Part shown: in pieces, positions 53,627-56,495 of the stretch
How the letters are laid out: every line of letters begins with the position of its first letter
Position numbering within the stretch: the stretch's first letter is position 1
NCBI GenBank assembly: GCA_903929455.1
Contig: CAIYVA010000151.1
Span: 1 to 56,495, forward strand
Direction: 5' to 3'
DNA: 56,495 bases
Source: an uncultured Pseudomonadota bacterium
GTDB lineage: Bacteria; Pseudomonadota; Gammaproteobacteria; Steroidobacterales; Steroidobacteraceae
Notes under the pieces: model-generated
What the model was told of the DNA's origin: nothing
Database searches by the model: none
What the model saw: only the letters and a program-made list of their open reading frames with translations
Made by a program: the position numbers and the translations under genes

Positions 53627-54016
53627 GTGCTAAACCCAGTAGACACACACCGTAGCCGCAGCCGACAGATGGTGCTTCGGTACGCGTTGGTGCAGTTGGT
53701 GGCGACGGCGCTGGTGGCTGTGAGCGGCTTGGCCTTGGCTGGATGGACAGCCTTCGCCGCGGCTTGGGTGGGTGGTGCGATCGCGACGATTGGCACAGTG
53801 CTGTTTGGTTGGACGCTGTTTCAGCCGGGCGTTGCCGCAAGCAATACCCTGGCGCGGGCCCTGTATCGGGGTGAAGTGGCCAAATGGCTTTGGGTAGGTG
53901 TCGCTCTTTGGTTGGCTTTGTCTGTTGCGCGTATCGAGGCTCTGCCGCTAATCGCGGGCTTCATCGCAGCGCAGGTCGGATTTTGGTTGGGCTTGGTCTG
54001 GGTCAAAAGACCCTGA
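53627..54016 (+). CDS. atpI: ATP synthase subunit I
   Basis: A 129-residue membrane protein with four hydrophobic helices, the AtpI chaperone-like subunit thought to help assemble the c-ring. The GTG at 53627 has AAGGA at 53615-53619 with a seven-base spacer and gives a usual N terminus; a longer in-frame ATG at 53552 lies within the leader hairpin and is rejected, and an ATG at 53669 would be too short. It is the first gene of the atp operon. Confidence 0.85.
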   Translation: MLNPVDTHRSRSRQMVLRYALVQLVATALVAVSGLALAGWTAFAAAWVGGAIATIGTVLFGWTLFQPGVAASNTLARALYRGEVAKWLWVGVALWLALSVARIEALPLIAGFIAAQVGFWLGLVWVKRP

Positions 54017-54856
<840 letters not shown>

Positions 54857-54883
54857 TTGAGATTTGTTGATCGACTTGTTTAA

Positions 54884-55198
<315 letters not shown>

Positions 55199-55210
55199 GG
55201 GGTCGCGGCG

Positions 55211-55239
55211 ACACCCCGAGCGACTCGTCGCTCGGGTGT
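55211..55239 (+). repeat. Hairpin between atpE and atpF
   Basis: ACACCCCGAGCG (55211-55222) pairs with CGCTCGGGTGT (55229-55239), one bulged C, with a six-base loop. It has no T run. A stable stem just after atpE would protect its mRNA, consistent with the need for many c subunits per complex. Confidence 0.6.
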
Positions 55240-55260
55240 TGCTAATGTGAGGAGATAGGC

Positions 55261-55743
55261 ATGAGCATTACGATCACACTGATCATTCAGGGACTCGCGT
55301 TCTTCGCGGTCGCGTTGTTGGTCATGAAATTCGGCTGGCCGAATATCATGACGGCGATCGAGACCCGTCGCGCGAAGATCGCCGAAGGCTTGGCAGCGGC
55401 TGATCGTAGCCAGCACGCCCTTGAGGAAGCCAAAGTGCAGGCGCTCGGCATCATTCGTGAAGCGCGTGATAAGGCGGTGCAGATCGTCGATCAGGCGAGT
55501 CGCGCGGCGGGTGCCACGGTCGAAGAGGCTCGAGGCACGGCGCTGTCCGAAGGCGCTCGCTTGTTGGCGGCCGCCCGTGATGAAGTGGCCTCTGAAACAT
55601 CCAAGGTTCGCGATCAGTTGCGTACGGAGGTGGCGGCCTTGGCCGTTGCCGGTGCATCGCAGTTGCTCAAGCGAGAAGTGGATGCTAAAGCGCACGCTGC
55701 TTTATTAGATGAATTGGCCAACCGAATCGTGGCGGCGCGCTAG
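55261..55743 (+). CDS. atpF: F0F1 ATP synthase subunit b
   Basis: A 160-residue peripheral-stalk subunit: an N-terminal transmembrane helix (about residues 5-24) followed by W-P-N-I, then a long polar, Ala- and Glu-rich coiled coil to the end with R-R-A-K-I-A-E-G-L near residue 37, the conserved turn. It forms a dimer linking F0 to the delta subunit. The atpH start is three bases after its stop. Confidence 0.94.
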   Translation: MSITITLIIQGLAFFAVALLVMKFGWPNIMTAIETRRAKIAEGLAAADRSQHALEEAKVQALGIIREARDKAVQIVDQASRAAGATVEEARGTALSEGARLLAAARDEVASETSKVRDQLRTEVAALAVAGASQLLKREVDAKAHAALLDELANRIVAAR

Positions 55744-55746
55744 CTC

Positions 55747-56295
55747 ATGGCAGAAACAGCCACCATCGCAAGACCTTACGCGCGTGCCGCTTTTGACTAC
55801 GCGCGTCAGCAGAGCGCACTGGCCAGCTGGTCGCATTGGTTGGCCGTTGCCGCATCAGTGACGCAGAGCCCTCAGGCGGCTGCGTTACTCGGTAATCCTC
55901 GGGTCAGTGCTGGCGAGTTGGTTGAATTGATTGCGAGCGTGGCTCACGATGCGGGCGCTGCGGTGGATGACTTCGGGCGTAACTTTCTGGCGGTATTGGC
56001 TGAAAACCGCCGCTTAAGTTCACTGCCGGAGATCGCTCTGCAGTACGACGTGCTACGCGCTGAGGTTGAGAACACACTCGATGTCAGTGTGGTCACGGCG
56101 ATGGCGCTTACGGAGGCGCAACGTGCGAACTTGCAAAAGGCACTCGCTACGCGCTTTGGTCGCAATGTGCGTGTCGCAGAAACAGTGGATGCCAATCTTT
56201 TGGGTGGCGCCATTGTGCGTGCAGGTGATTTGATTATTGACGGATCGCTCGCGGGAAGTCTCGCGCGCCTCGAACAACAGATATCACAATCGTGA
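55747..56295 (+). CDS. atpH: F0F1 ATP synthase subunit delta
   Basis: A 182-residue stalk protein of the OSCP/delta family: an N-terminal helical bundle beginning [12 protein letters not shown], the [11 protein letters not shown] motif, and a C-terminal domain with [11 protein letters not shown] and I-D-G-S-L-A-G-S-L. It binds the top of alpha3beta3 and the b subunits. Spacing to atpA is 46 bases. Confidence 0.95.
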   Translation: MAETATIARPYARAAFDYARQQSALASWSHWLAVAASVTQSPQAAALLGNPRVSAGELVELIASVAHDAGAAVDDFGRNFLAVLAENRRLSSLPEIALQYDVLRAEVENTLDVSVVTAMALTEAQRANLQKALATRFGRNVRVAETVDANLLGGAIVRAGDLIIDGSLAGSLARLEQQISQS

Positions 56296-56341
56296 GCATG
56301 CATTTGCTTGCGGTCGACAAGGTTTAGGTAAGGAACGCAAC

Positions 56342-56495
56342 ATGTCCATCAAAGCGTCAGAGATCAGTGATCTCATTAAGGCTCGAATCTCAACATTCGA
56401 TGCTGCAGTCGAGGCAAGTAACGTAGGCACGGTCGTCAGTGTCACCGACGGCATCGTGCGCGTGCACGGACTGGCCGACGTTCGTTACGGCGAAA
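56342..56495 (+). CDS. atpA: F0F1 ATP synthase subunit alpha, 5' part
   Basis: The first 51 codons of atpA run off the window. The visible N terminus reads [16 protein letters not shown], then [16 protein letters not shown], the typical alpha-subunit crown domain. AAGGA lies ten bases upstream. The remaining operon genes (G, D, C) are expected just beyond. Confidence 0.95.
   Translation, partial: MSIKASEISDLIKARISTFDAAVEASNVGTVVSVTDGIVRVHGLADVRYGE

Overview
The window looks like chromosomal DNA of a gammaproteobacterium with fairly high GC (judged by eye, not computed). The best clue is the right end, where rsmG-parA-parB-atpI-atpB-atpE-atpF-atpH-atpA run in the order usual for Gammaproteobacteria, with mnmG some 13 kb upstream on the same strand. 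A large TonB receptor and a TPR-sulfotransferase suggest a free-living Gram-negative heterotroph. No tRNA, rRNA, CRISPR array, insertion sequence or phage module was seen.

Layout. 1-794: end of a GNAT acetyltransferase gene and a DUF3429 membrane protein. 897-4896: a malyl/citramalyl-CoA lyase-type enzyme, an MmgE/PrpD protein, a LysR regulator and a convergent 'amino acid synthesis' family protein. 5245-9729: TonB-dependent receptor plus TPR-sulfotransferase. 9763-16672: a tight minus-strand operon (acyl-CoA dehydrogenase, class III CoA transferase, MaoC-like hydratase, MmgE/PrpD, MFS transporter) read divergently from a LysR regulator. With the lyase at 897 this has the parts of an itaconate/mesaconate (C5-dicarboxylate) route to acetyl-CoA and pyruvate.

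16681-29491 is the most unusual block. A ten-gene minus-strand run reads AhpD-like protein, RidA, luciferase-like monooxygenase, alpha/beta hydrolase, acyl-CoA dehydrogenase, L-carnitine-dehydrogenase-like enzyme, CaiD-like hydratase, NDP-forming acyl-CoA synthetase, BKACE and NCS1 permease. It is divergent from aldehyde dehydrogenase and flavin reductase genes. The parts spell a gamma-butyrobetaine/carnitine-type beta-oxidation scheme joined to a Rut-like flavin monooxygenase set. I do not recognise this combination as a described pathway.

29655-35761: glutamate dehydrogenase-family enzyme, glutathione transferase, a secreted SnoaL-like protein, an ABC exporter, DUF805 and pirin. 35876-39698: a shortened MnmG translationally coupled to an oligopeptide-binding lipoprotein and a glutathione peroxidase. 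39723-45305: an apparent aminophosphonate locus (secreted alkaline-phosphatase-superfamily enzyme, DUF5690 transporter, TIGR03364 oxidase, PhnW) without a recognisable cytoplasmic C-P hydrolase. 45449-47097: diheme cytochrome c and an MBL-fold hydrolase separated by a perfect 18-bp hairpin. 47212-50791: prpBCD of the 2-methylcitrate cycle. 50847-56495: rsmG, parAB and the start of the atp operon, with a promoter and terminator-like leader hairpin before atpI.

Overall, roughly two thirds of the window is catabolic CoA-thioester and accessory metabolism, feeding acetyl-CoA, pyruvate and propionyl-CoA into central metabolism, beside a conserved housekeeping locus. Functions are assigned from motif and family recognition by reading only; no database search was run.
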